Source of the DNA: Clostridia bacterium
Lineage (GTDB): Bacteria; Bacillota_A; Clostridia; Oscillospirales; CAG-272
NCBI GenBank assembly: GCA_017501175.1
Contig: JAFVXK010000013.1
Coordinates: forward strand, 1-51,376
Direction: 5' to 3'
Length of the DNA: 51,376 bases
The position numbers and the translations under genes were made by a program. Every line of letters starts with the position of its first letter. Positions within the stretch are counted from its first letter, which is position 1. Under the pieces are notes generated by a model. That model worked only from the letters and a program-made list of their open reading frames with translations, did no database searches and was not told the DNA's origin. This document shows positions 38,408 to 46,892 of this stretch, piece after piece.

Positions 38408-40903
38408 ATGAAAGGTATTATCGAAAAAAAGAAGTTGGAGCACGCGCCACATCTAGACGCGCTTGTTTCTCTGCTCGAAGCACAGCGTGAAGAGCTCAAA
38501 AAAATCAGAGGAACGTGGGACAAACACGCCGAGGTCAGCGAAACCAACCACGAGGTAAATCTTTTTGCAGATTACACCGCAGATATGATGGAAATCGCCA
38601 ATTACACTTACGGCACGCCCGAAAAGTATCCTATAAGCGAGCGTCCTCGCCTTCTTTTCAGAAAGAAGGATATTCCCGCGATAAGAGCCGCTCTTTGCGA
38701 GGATATTCCCAGCAACGCTAATTTTTTACAATACATCGACAGTACTATTGAAAACGACTGCGTTCTCTCTGCTACTGTCGCTCAAAGCGCAAACGAAGAG
38801 CACAACTTCTCGGCTATCGCTCTTCATACCATTCAGGCTAAAGCTCTCGCTTATCTTCTTTATGACGACAAGTATTACGGATACCAGGCAATTCTCTACA
38901 TAAAGAACTATATGAAGTCGCTCGATATCATAAAGCGAGGCGATCAGTGCCGATATTACGGATTCGTAATGTACACTGCCGCGTTGGTTTACGACTGGTG
39001 CTACGACCTGCTTACAGAAACCGACAAAATCCAGTTTATTGCAGGAGCTGAAAACTGCCTCTGCCGTGACGACCAAAGCAAAAAAGTGCACAAGTCAAAG
39101 ATGGAGGTTCTCTTCCCCCCGAGAGCCGAGTCCGGTATCGTAGGACATGGCAACGAGTATCAGGTGCTCCGCGACTATCTTTCCTTCTCCATTGCTATCT
39201 ATGGCGATAATAACTCCTGGTACGAGTACGTTGGCGGAAGAGTTTACAACGAATTTGTCCCCGCAAGAAATTACCTCTACCGTTCCGGCAACATCTGGCA
39301 GGGCACGGGCTACGCCTTTACAAGACACGTTCCCTCTCTCATTTCCGCGTGGATTCTCAAGATTGCCACAGGCGAAAATCCTTACAGCGACGTGCTTCCC
39401 AACGCTATCCGTGGATTCTTCAACTATGAGGTAACCCCCGGCTACGTATTCTCCGAGGGCGATTACGGAGGAGATCTGCACCAGCAAACAAAATGCACTA
39501 TGCACGCATATCTTGCGGCTTATCTCTACGACGACCCCTCTATGATGGCTATGTTTGAATACCTCGTTAAAAACCATTATGACGGCCTGAATCCCTTCTC
39601 AACCGGCTCATGCTCTGAATACGGTGGATTAAACGACGTTGCTCACGTGATAATTAACGGTCTTTGTAAAACCAAGTCAAACGGCAACAGATATAAAAAT
39701 ATGGAGCTCATCAAGTATTACGGCGGGCACCTCGGACAGTACGTCGTTCGCGAGGCTTGGGAGAACGAGTCCTCTCCCGCCGTCTATATGAGAATCAAGG
39801 AGCGCGTAACCGGCGGTCACGAGCACATGGACGCGGGTACGTTCAATATATACTACAAGGGGGTGCTCACGAACGACGGCGGAGTTTACAACCACACGAG
39901 TCACCACCACTACTATCATATGGGAACCATATCCCATAACAGTCTTATAATCTACAACCCGGCATTTTCCGACACCGAGAGCGGCTGGTATTCGGGCGGA
40001 CAGAAAAGACCTAAGGACGACACAACCGGCATACGTATTGAAAAATGGCGCGCCGACCCGCAGTTTACCATAGCAAAGGTTACGGGTAGACAGCACGCTT
40101 ATGTTGACGATACCGAAACCAAGCCTCATTACGCTTATATCGCAGGTGACATCACCGGTGCGTACGATGCCGAAACGGTATCCTACGTTGGACGCAGAAT
40201 GCTCACCGTTTATACCGGGGACAAAAAATTCCCGATGGCATTCTTCGTGTTCGATGACATATCGGCAATCAGCAAGGACTTTGAAAAGCGCTTCCTGCTT
40301 CAGATAACCTCGCCTGACAAACCCACCGTAAACGGAAACAAAATAATCACCGAAAACGGCGAAGGACGCCTCGTTCTCACCTCTCTTTCGGACGGTGTTA
40401 AAATAGTTCCTCTCGGCGGAAAGGTCTATACTTCCGAGGGAATATACGACGGCGTCAATTCGACGAATTACCTTGTCAACGGAAAGCAATTAGCTCCTGC
40501 ACCTTTTGGCGTTACAGATAAGCACTGGGGCAGAATTGAGATAGTTTCGACCCCCGAGAAGAAGGATGCGACCTTTATGAACGTGCTCTACGTCACCGAC
40601 AAGGGAAATACCGAGTCCGCCGACGTAATAAAAATTACCGACACAAAGGGCGTCGAGGGCGGCGTATTCAACGAGAAGATTGCCGCGATCTTCTCAACCG
40701 CGAGAGATTGCGCGAGCGAAGCGATTTCCTTCTCCGCATCGGGCAACAACGAAATGGATTATTACGTTTCCGGTCTTGCGGCAGGCGAGTGGAATGTTTC
40801 CGTTGACGGAAAGGACTGCGGCACTTACACCGCAACCGCGGAGGGTGGACTTCTCACCTTCACAGCACCCGCAGGAAGCGTTGTAATAACTCCTGTAAAC
40901 TAA
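38408..40903 (+). CDS. P7: N-terminally deleted heparinase II/III-like protein without signal peptide
   Basis: 831 residues. It starts directly in the coiled coil (MKGIIEKKKLEHAPHLDAL), so the signal peptide, lipobox and N-terminal module seen in its relatives (about 185 residues) are missing. The usual leader with GAAAGCGAG in front of the ATG is still there, which points to an in-frame deletion between start and coiled coil rather than a random start. The lyase core looks intact: GHGNEYQ, His471 and His473 in GGHEHMDAGTFNIYYKG, the Asp at +17 (TNDGG) and SHNS. The first motif is altered (ERPRLLF for EHPRLLL). The product should stay in the cytoplasm. Its 3' end is a mosaic of P4-like and P3-like DNA. 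Confidence 0.82.
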   Translation: MKGIIEKKKLEHAPHLDALVSLLEAQREELKKIRGTWDKHAEVSETNHEVNLFADYTADMMEIANYTYGTPEKYPISERPRLLFRKKDIPAIRAALCEDIPSNANFLQYIDSTIENDCVLSATVAQSANEEHNFSAIALHTIQAKALAYLLYDDKYYGYQAILYIKNYMKSLDIIKRGDQCRYYGFVMYTAALVYDWCYDLLTETDKIQFIAGAENCLCRDDQSKKVHKSKMEVLFPPRAESGIVGHGNEYQVLRDYLSFSIAIYGDNNSWYEYVGGRVYNEFVPARNYLYRSGNIWQGTGYAFTRHVPSLISAWILKIATGENPYSDVLPNAIRGFFNYEVTPGYVFSEGDYGGDLHQQTKCTMHAYLAAYLYDDPSMMAMFEYLVKNHYDGLNPFSTGSCSEYGGLNDVAHVIINGLCKTKSNGNRYKNMELIKYYGGHLGQYVVREAWENESSPAVYMRIKERVTGGHEHMDAGTFNIYYKGVLTNDGGVYNHTSHHHYYHMGTISHNSLIIYNPAFSDTESGWYSGGQKRPKDDTTGIRIEKWRADPQFTIAKVTGRQHAYVDDTETKPHYAYIAGDITGAYDAETVSYVGRRMLTVYTGDKKFPMAFFVFDDISAISKDFEKRFLLQITSPDKPTVNGNKIITENGEGRLVLTSLSDGVKIVPLGGKVYTSEGIYDGVNSTNYLVNGKQLAPAPFGVTDKHWGRIEIVSTPEKKDATFMNVLYVTDKGNTESADVIKITDTKGVEGGVFNEKIAAIFSTARDCASEAISFSASGNNEMDYYVSGLAAGEWNVSVDGKDCGTYTATAEGGLLTFTAPAGSVVITPVN
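40776..40854 (+). repeat. 79-nt block identical to 31658-31736
   Basis: Identical DNA within the C-terminal beta domain codons of P7 and P4, pointing to recent gene conversion. Confidence 0.9.
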
Positions 40904-40918
40904 TCAAATAGCGCAAAC
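40873..40918 (+). repeat. 46-nt block identical to 27988-28033, spanning the stop codon
   Basis: The last codons, stop and first 15 nt after P7 equal the corresponding segment of P3. The following GC-rich hairpin is also shared, so the copied tract extends into non-coding DNA. Confidence 0.88.
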
Positions 40919-40921
40919 GAA

Positions 40922-40947
40922 AGGGCGGCCTCGTACGAGGCCGCCCT
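40922..40947 (+). terminator. Perfect 26-nt palindrome after P7
   Basis: AGGGCGGCCTCGT followed by its exact reverse complement. It would form a very stable hairpin but has no T-run after it. It is a more symmetrical version of the hairpin after P3. Termination or RNA 3'-end protection are both possible. Confidence 0.5.
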
Positions 40948-40991
40948 AAATGCAAAGTTTAAGAGAAGCTATTTATTCTTTTACTTCGTTC

Positions 40992-41011
40992 AAAGCGCGA
41001 TACGCTTTTTA
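40992..41011 (+). terminator. Small hairpin with T-run
   Basis: AAAGCG (40992-40997) pairs with CGCTTT (41003-41008), followed by TT. It lies just before the orphan gene remnant. Confidence 0.4.
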
Positions 41012-41015
41012 AAAT

Positions 41016-41066
41016 ATCACCTTCACAGCACCCGCAGGAAATGTTGTATTAACTCCCGTAAAATAA
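41016..41066 (+). pseudogene. Orphan 3' end of a lost lyase paralogue
   Basis: These 17 codons translate as ITFTAPAGNVVLTPVK and a stop, matching the extreme C-terminus of the lipoprotein lyases (for example LTFTAPAGSVVITPVN). Nothing upstream in frame belongs to a lyase. It is the remnant of a deleted or recombined copy between P7 and P8. Confidence 0.85.
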
Positions 41067-41091
41067 ATAACACTCGTTTGCACTTAACCAC

Positions 41092-41120
41092 TTGACATTT
41101 TTATTTAAATTCTTTATAAT
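41092..41120 (+). promoter_or_regulatory. Full-consensus promoter of lyase gene P8
   Basis: Perfect -35 TTGACA (41092-41097), 17-nt spacer, perfect -10 TATAAT (41115-41120), the strongest promoter in the window, followed by a leader of about 70 nt. Confidence 0.88.
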
Positions 41121-41200
41121 TAAACTACAAACCAAAGCAACTCAAAGACGGAAGCACAGATTTCTGTCACGAATGTTTTTTGAAAGCGGGTATGTCTATA

Positions 41201-44200
41201 ATGAAAAATAATTTAAAGCTATTGCTTTTGGCTGTTTCACTCCTTCTCTGCCTCTCGCTCCTTGTAGCGTGCGGTGGCGATGGGGATGGCTGGAACCCCA
41301 CAGGAAAGGACGTTACCCTCATAGCGAAGGGTGATAGTGCTAAATACCTGTGTATTTACGAAGCAGGCGACGACGATGTAAAAAACGCCGCTCTTGGCTT
41401 CAAAACGAAACTGAATTCAAGCGGTCTTAAGTGCATACCAACCATCTTTGCTCATACCGCGGAATCGAGCGATTACGAGATTCTTTTTGGAAAAACCGAC
41501 AGAGAGGCGTCTAAAATAGCAGCAGAGCTTCTTGAGGCCAAGGTCGTCGGCAACGAGGACGACTTTCACTGGGTATTCTACTACAGAGACGGTAAGCTTG
41601 CAATAGTTGCAAACAACGCTCTTGCATACGGCTTTGCGATTGAAGACTTCTTTGAAAAGTACCTTACGAGCAATGGTATCGTTGTCAAGGACACTCTTAA
41701 GGAAAGCGTCACCTACACCGCAGAGGAGTATGACGAGTATCTTTTCGAGCAGGAAAGACTTGCCGCCGAGGAAAAAAAGAAAGAGCACGAGCAGTATATT
41801 GGTGAGCTCACCACTCTTCTTGATGCTCAGCGCACCGAGCTCTCCACCATCAAGGGTACTTGGAATAAGTACGCCGATGCCAATTCCGCAACGAACCCTG
41901 AGCTTTATCTTTTCGCAGACTACACCGAGGATATGGTTGCCGCCGCAAGCATAAAGTGGGGCTCACCTGATAAATATCCCATTGCCGAGCATCCCCGTCT
42001 TCTTCTCACCGATGACACCATTCCCCAGATTAAGAGAATGCTTCGTGAGGATAACCTGACAAACGAGCAGTTTAAGTCGTTGGTCGATGAGATTATTCCA
42101 AACAACTGCGTTCTTCCCGAGGCTACCGGCCAAGGCTCAAGCGCGGCTCACGGGGGAACATATGTCCACAACCACAGTGAGAAGTATCTCTCGATTATTC
42201 AGGCAAAGGCCCTTGCATATCTTCTCTACAACGACGAATATTACGGATATCAGGCGATTCTCTATATGAAGAACTATCTGATGTCGCTTGAAATCAAGTC
42301 TATCCCCTCCGACCAATGCCGCCAATACGGTTACGTTATGCGTACCGCCGCCCACGTTTACGACTGGTGCTACGACCTTCTCAACGAAACCGATAAGATT
42401 CAGTTTATCGCCGGCGTTGAAAACTGCCTTTGCCAAGGCAAAAATACCACAGGCGACAAAATGGAGGTCGGCTTCCCTCCCACAAAGCAGGGCGCGGTAG
42501 AGGGTCACGCTAACGAGTATCAGATACTCCGTGACTATCTCTCCTTTGCAGTTGCTATCTACGGCGACAACAGCTCTTGGTACGAATACGTCGCAGGAAG
42601 AATATATAACCAGTATTTGCCTGTGCGTAATTATTACTACTCTTTGACAGGAGTGGCTCATCAGGGTATCGGCTACGCTTTCGGAAGACATCAGGGAGAT
42701 CTCTACTCCGCTTGGGTTTTGAAGGTTGCTACAGGTGAAAACCCGTATGACAGCACGATGGCTACTGCCGCACAGGGTCTTTACAGCTACGAGTTTGCTC
42801 CCGCAAAGATATTTAACGACGGCGACAAGACCGGCGACTACGTAGATATGGATGTTTACTACTACATAGCCTATCTCAATGCCTACGTTTTCGAGGATCC
42901 CGATATGCTGGCTATGGGTGAATACCTCTTGGATCTTTACAACAAGCCCTGCGGACACGCCTACAACGGCTTAAACACTGTTGCCTACGTAGCTCTTCGC
43001 GGTCTTTGCAAGCTCGAGGCGAGCGAGGACCGATACGCGAGTATGAACCTCATACACTATAACGGCACACCCCTCGGCCAGTACATTGTCCGTAACTCCT
43101 GGGGCGACGACAATGCGGCAGCAATCTTTATGAGAATCAAGGAGCTCTCCTCCGGTGACCACGAGCACTGGGATAGCGGTACGTTTGAGATATACTACAA
43201 GGGTATGCTCACCAGCGACGGCGGCACCTACGTAAACAACGGTCACAATCACACGAAGTATTATCACGATGCCACCATATCGCATAACGGTCTTACTATC
43301 TATAACCCCTCTCTTGCAGCCGAAGACAACGGATATTACTCCGGCGGACAGAAAAGACTTCCCTCCCCCGGCTACACGCTGCAGGATTGGCTTGCTAACT
43401 CGCAGATGGTTACAGGCTTGGTGACCGGCAGACAGCACGGCTATGCCGATGAGGCAGAAACCCAGCCTCTTTACGCTTATATAGCAGGCGACATCACCAA
43501 GGCTTATCACTCAGCAACGGTTGAATACGTCGGCAGAAGAATGCTCACCGTCTATACGGGCGAGGAGGAATTCCCAATGGTATTCTTCGTCTTTGACGAC
43601 ATCGCCGCAAAGAGCAAGAGCTTTAAAAAGAGCTTCCTGCTCCAGATAACCTCTCCCGATGAGCCTACTATTGAAGGAAAAACCGTTATTACAGAGAACG
43701 GCGGAGGACGCCTTGTTCTCACCTGCCTTTCGAAGAATATCGAGATTAACGGCGTTGGCGGCAGAGCTTATAACGCCGATGGCAGCTACGATTGCGAAAA
43801 CTCGAAAAATTACCTCGTCAACGGAAAGCAGCTTGTTCCTATGAACAATTCCGACGACGGACATTGGGGCAGAGTTGAGATAGTTTCTACTCGCCAGAAC
43901 AAAGAAGCAACCTTTATGAACGTGCTTTACGTTACCGACAAGGGCAACGAAAACCGTGCCGACGTAAGAAGTGCAACGCTCACAAACGGCGCTGAAGGCG
44001 CAATATTCAACGGAAACATTGCAGCTATCTTCGCAACCGACAGAAACGGCGCAAGGGAGGAGATTTCCTTCTCCGTTTCGGGCAACTCCGAAATTGACTA
44101 CTACGTTTCGGGTCTTGCGGCAGGAGAATGGAAGGTCACGGTTGACGGAAAAGACTGCGGAACATATACCGTCGACGAATTCGTCAAGGCGACCTACGAC

Positions 44201-44305
44201 AAGGACACCTATCTCGCCACTTCCAAGGACTCCGAGGGCGGACTTCTCACATTCACCGCCGGTGAAGGTAATGTTGTACTTACTCCAGTAAATATCGACA
44301 AATAA
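41201..44305 (+). CDS. P8: heparinase II/III-like lyase lipoprotein
   Basis: 1034 residues from the ATG at 41201 (MKNNLKLLLLAVS), chosen by alignment with the other lipoproteins; in-frame ATG 41192 and TTG 41180 lie just above. The lipobox is LLVAC with Cys24. It is a sister of P3: same shortened loop (NCLCQGKN), YVAGRIYNQ, SSGDHEHWDSGTF with a Trp after the second His, and the KATYDKDTYLATSKDS insertion near the C-terminus. His654, His656, the Asp at +17 and SHNG are present. The element before the start is GAAAGCGGG. It is followed by a terminator. Confidence 0.88.
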   Translation: MKNNLKLLLLAVSLLLCLSLLVACGGDGDGWNPTGKDVTLIAKGDSAKYLCIYEAGDDDVKNAALGFKTKLNSSGLKCIPTIFAHTAESSDYEILFGKTDREASKIAAELLEAKVVGNEDDFHWVFYYRDGKLAIVANNALAYGFAIEDFFEKYLTSNGIVVKDTLKESVTYTAEEYDEYLFEQERLAAEEKKKEHEQYIGELTTLLDAQRTELSTIKGTWNKYADANSATNPELYLFADYTEDMVAAASIKWGSPDKYPIAEHPRLLLTDDTIPQIKRMLREDNLTNEQFKSLVDEIIPNNCVLPEATGQGSSAAHGGTYVHNHSEKYLSIIQAKALAYLLYNDEYYGYQAILYMKNYLMSLEIKSIPSDQCRQYGYVMRTAAHVYDWCYDLLNETDKIQFIAGVENCLCQGKNTTGDKMEVGFPPTKQGAVEGHANEYQILRDYLSFAVAIYGDNSSWYEYVAGRIYNQYLPVRNYYYSLTGVAHQGIGYAFGRHQGDLYSAWVLKVATGENPYDSTMATAAQGLYSYEFAPAKIFNDGDKTGDYVDMDVYYYIAYLNAYVFEDPDMLAMGEYLLDLYNKPCGHAYNGLNTVAYVALRGLCKLEASEDRYASMNLIHYNGTPLGQYIVRNSWGDDNAAAIFMRIKELSSGDHEHWDSGTFEIYYKGMLTSDGGTYVNNGHNHTKYYHDATISHNGLTIYNPSLAAEDNGYYSGGQKRLPSPGYTLQDWLANSQMVTGLVTGRQHGYADEAETQPLYAYIAGDITKAYHSATVEYVGRRMLTVYTGEEEFPMVFFVFDDIAAKSKSFKKSFLLQITSPDEPTIEGKTVITENGGGRLVLTCLSKNIEINGVGGRAYNADGSYDCENSKNYLVNGKQLVPMNNSDDGHWGRVEIVSTRQNKEATFMNVLYVTDKGNENRADVRSATLTNGAEGAIFNGNIAAIFATDRNGAREEISFSVSGNSEIDYYVSGLAAGEWKVTVDGKDCGTYTVDEFVKATYDKDTYLATSKDSEGGLLTFTAGEGNVVLTPVNIDK

Positions 44306-44316
44306 TGTCTTTAACA

Positions 44317-44349
44317 GGGCGCACTCTAACGGGTGCGCCCCCATTTTTT
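44317..44349 (+). terminator. Rho-independent terminator after P8
   Basis: GGGCGCAC (44317-44324) pairs with GTGCGCCC (44333-44340), followed by CCATTTTTT. Confidence 0.82.
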
Positions 44350-44499
44350 ATTTTGCAAAGCACGCTTCAAACGTCAAAGCCACAATCACAGCTGCAGTTA
44401 AGAGCTAAAAATGTATAACAAAGTCATTGCCAAAGCTCTTATTATACATAATTAACAAAGAAAATCACGCAAATTATTCAAAAAAAGTCAATTTTTATA

Positions 44500-44528
44500 T
44501 TGCATTTTTTCGATATTTTAGCTATAAT
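44500..44528 (+). promoter_or_regulatory. Promoter of the P9-P10-P11 operon
   Basis: -35 TTGCAT (44500-44505), 17-nt spacer, perfect -10 TATAAT (44523-44528), about 32 nt before the P9 start. Confidence 0.8.
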
Positions 44529-44560
44529 AGACCTAGTAAAACGTTTTGGAGGAAAACACC

Positions 44561-46858
44561 GTGAGAAAACAGTTTAATACCCTTGATTTCGGTCCTATTA
44601 TTCCTATGGGCCCCTCGGAATTTGGTAAAGCTCCCGAATTTCCAAGACCCGGAGAGCACCCCCGTCTTCTGTTTACAAATGACACGATTCCGACCATCAA
44701 AACGGCTCTTGAAAATCCGAGACTCGCTAACGCGAAAAAGGCTATTTTCGAGAAGGCCTCTACCGAATACGAGGGCGTTCTTCCTACTCCATATTATCAC
44801 AAAAGCGGAAACAACAAGGGCATAAACAACTATGACCCCGACGGTCTTGAAATAATAAGGGCAAAGGCATTTTCGTACGCGCTCTACGGCGACAAGGAGT
44901 TAGGTTATCAGGCGATAGACGCTATGCAAAGTTACCTTCTCACTATAAATATACGCTTCATTTTCTGCGATCAGTGCCGTGCCTTCGGTAACATTATGTA
45001 CACTGTAGCCTGCGTTTACGACTGGTGCTACGATCTTCTCACAGATGACGAAAAGCACCGTTTGAGAGCAGGCACTATCAACTACGCCGTGGCAGGCGAC
45101 AGCGGTATGCTTCAGAATGACGATCCGCTCTTCCACAACTACACAGTTACAAGAAAAATGGAGGTTGGCTATCCGCCCCGTCTTCAGAGCAGCTTTATGG
45201 GTCACGGCGCGGAAAGACAGCTGACCCAGCATTATATGGCGGGTGCTATCGCATTCTACGACGAGGACGACGATTGGTGGGAGTACGTCGCGGCGCGCTA
45301 CTTCAACGTATTCATTCCCGAGAGAAACGCCCTCTTCAAATGCGGAAGCGTCACGCAGGGTATTCACTACGGTATCGTAAGACAGGCTGCAGATATGTGG
45401 GGCGCGTTTGCGCACAAGGTTCTCTTCGGTAAAAATCCTCACGACGACACTATGCTCGAAACGGTTAAGTCGGCGTGGTATATGGAGCTTCCCAACAATT
45501 CCTTCTGGAGCGACGGAGATAATCCTACAAAGGATATGAGAAACTTTGCCCGCACCTCGATTCTCACAAACTCTCTCGTTATGGCAGCAATTTACAAGGA
45601 TAGCGCGCTTCTCGCGCAGGTTCTTGACAAAAATCCCGGTATCGTCAGCGAGCTCGCCACGCCCGAGGAAATAATCTACGCCTCCGAGGTGCTCGATATT
45701 ATACCTCCCGAAAATCGTCACGAGGGCTATCCCCCGTTGTATTACACTCCCCTTTACCTGAACAGAATGATTGCAAGGCGTGAGTGGGACAACCCCGACT
45801 CCCCCGCCGTCTATATGAAAGCCGGCGAGCTTACTACGGGTATTCACGAGCACGCCGATGCGGGCACGTTCCAGATATTCTACAAGGAATTGCTTGCGCG
45901 CGATTCGGGCATTTACGACTGGTGTGGCTGTCTTTACTCCTCTGCCACGATTGCCCACAACGGCGTCACCGTCTTCAACCCCGAAAAAGCCGAAACGATG
46001 GGCGGTAAATATTCTGGTAGCCAGCGCTATATTAACGGCGTCGGAAGCCTTGACGCGTGGCTGTCTATGAAAAAGCATCGCGTAGCCGAAAGAGAAGGCG
46101 CGTCTTATGCCCTGAAGGACGGCAAGACCGATTACGCCTACATCGCCAGCAATATCGCCCCCGCCTACGATGATGACGTTCAGTATCTTTCGAGAAGAAT
46201 GCTCTCGATATTCACCGAATCGAATGAATTCCCCCTTATTTTCGCCTGCTACGACAGAATAACCGCAGTAGGCTCGGACATCAAAAAATCGGTTCTTCTC
46301 CATGCGGAAAACGAGCCTAAAATAGACGAAAATCGCGTAACTCTCACAAACGGAGGCGGAAAGCTCGTAGCTACATACCTCTCCGACAGCACTCTTGATA
46401 TAGTCGGTATAGGAGGCGAGAACAACAACCGCACGATAAACGGAAAGCAGATGCCGATAAACGACTTCCGCGGAAGCGGCTGGCATACCCTTTGGGGACG
46501 CGTTGAGGTCACTCCCAAGGTGGGCGCGAGAACCGACGACGTTCTCTCTGTTATGTTCGTTACCGACGAGGAAAACGAGAACACTCTCGCGGTTGAAAAG
46601 CTCTCGGCTAACGGCATTATCGGCGCTACTATTATGAATAACGCGCTTATCTTCATAAAAACTCTCCTCTGTCCCGATGCGCGATACGATATTACGGTTT
46701 CGGGTGAGGGCGAGATGACCTACTATATCTCGGGACTTTCGGCAGGAAAATGGACGGCAGAGGTCGCAGGCAAAACCGTCGAGCTTAACGTTTCCGAGGA
46801 CGAGCGCTTTGCTCGCTTCACAGCAACGAGCGGCAATTTAATTCTCAAAAAAAATTAA
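44561..46858 (+). CDS. P9: cytoplasmic heparinase II/III-like lyase
   Basis: 765 residues starting with GTG (VRKQFNTLDFGPIIPMGPS), placed by the GGAGG site and by alignment with P10 and P11. There is no signal peptide, so it is expected in the cytoplasm. The lyase domain starts with GEHPRLLFTND near residue 30. It has VYDWCYDLL, FMGHGAERQ, WWEYVAARYFN, GIHEHADAGTFQIFYK (His429, His431), Asp448 at +17, a Cys-containing loop (IYDWCGCLYSS) unique to P9-P11, and AHNG. The same C-terminal beta domain ends the protein (MTYYISGLSAGKW). P9-P11 differ consistently from the lipoproteins and form a separate branch, likely acting on imported oligosaccharides. Confidence 0.86.
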   Translation: MRKQFNTLDFGPIIPMGPSEFGKAPEFPRPGEHPRLLFTNDTIPTIKTALENPRLANAKKAIFEKASTEYEGVLPTPYYHKSGNNKGINNYDPDGLEIIRAKAFSYALYGDKELGYQAIDAMQSYLLTINIRFIFCDQCRAFGNIMYTVACVYDWCYDLLTDDEKHRLRAGTINYAVAGDSGMLQNDDPLFHNYTVTRKMEVGYPPRLQSSFMGHGAERQLTQHYMAGAIAFYDEDDDWWEYVAARYFNVFIPERNALFKCGSVTQGIHYGIVRQAADMWGAFAHKVLFGKNPHDDTMLETVKSAWYMELPNNSFWSDGDNPTKDMRNFARTSILTNSLVMAAIYKDSALLAQVLDKNPGIVSELATPEEIIYASEVLDIIPPENRHEGYPPLYYTPLYLNRMIARREWDNPDSPAVYMKAGELTTGIHEHADAGTFQIFYKELLARDSGIYDWCGCLYSSATIAHNGVTVFNPEKAETMGGKYSGSQRYINGVGSLDAWLSMKKHRVAEREGASYALKDGKTDYAYIASNIAPAYDDDVQYLSRRMLSIFTESNEFPLIFACYDRITAVGSDIKKSVLLHAENEPKIDENRVTLTNGGGKLVATYLSDSTLDIVGIGGENNNRTINGKQMPINDFRGSGWHTLWGRVEVTPKVGARTDDVLSVMFVTDEENENTLAVEKLSANGIIGATIMNNALIFIKTLLCPDARYDITVSGEGEMTYYISGLSAGKWTAEVAGKTVELNVSEDERFARFTATSGNLILKKN

Positions 46859-46892
46859 AAGACAAAGGCAATTACGCTTTGGAGAAAGTATT

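Noticed and set aside
18520..44305. Naming the lyases as heparin, alginate or chondroitin lyases
   Set aside because: The motifs define the superfamily fold and likely mechanism only; substrate cannot be read from sequence alone.
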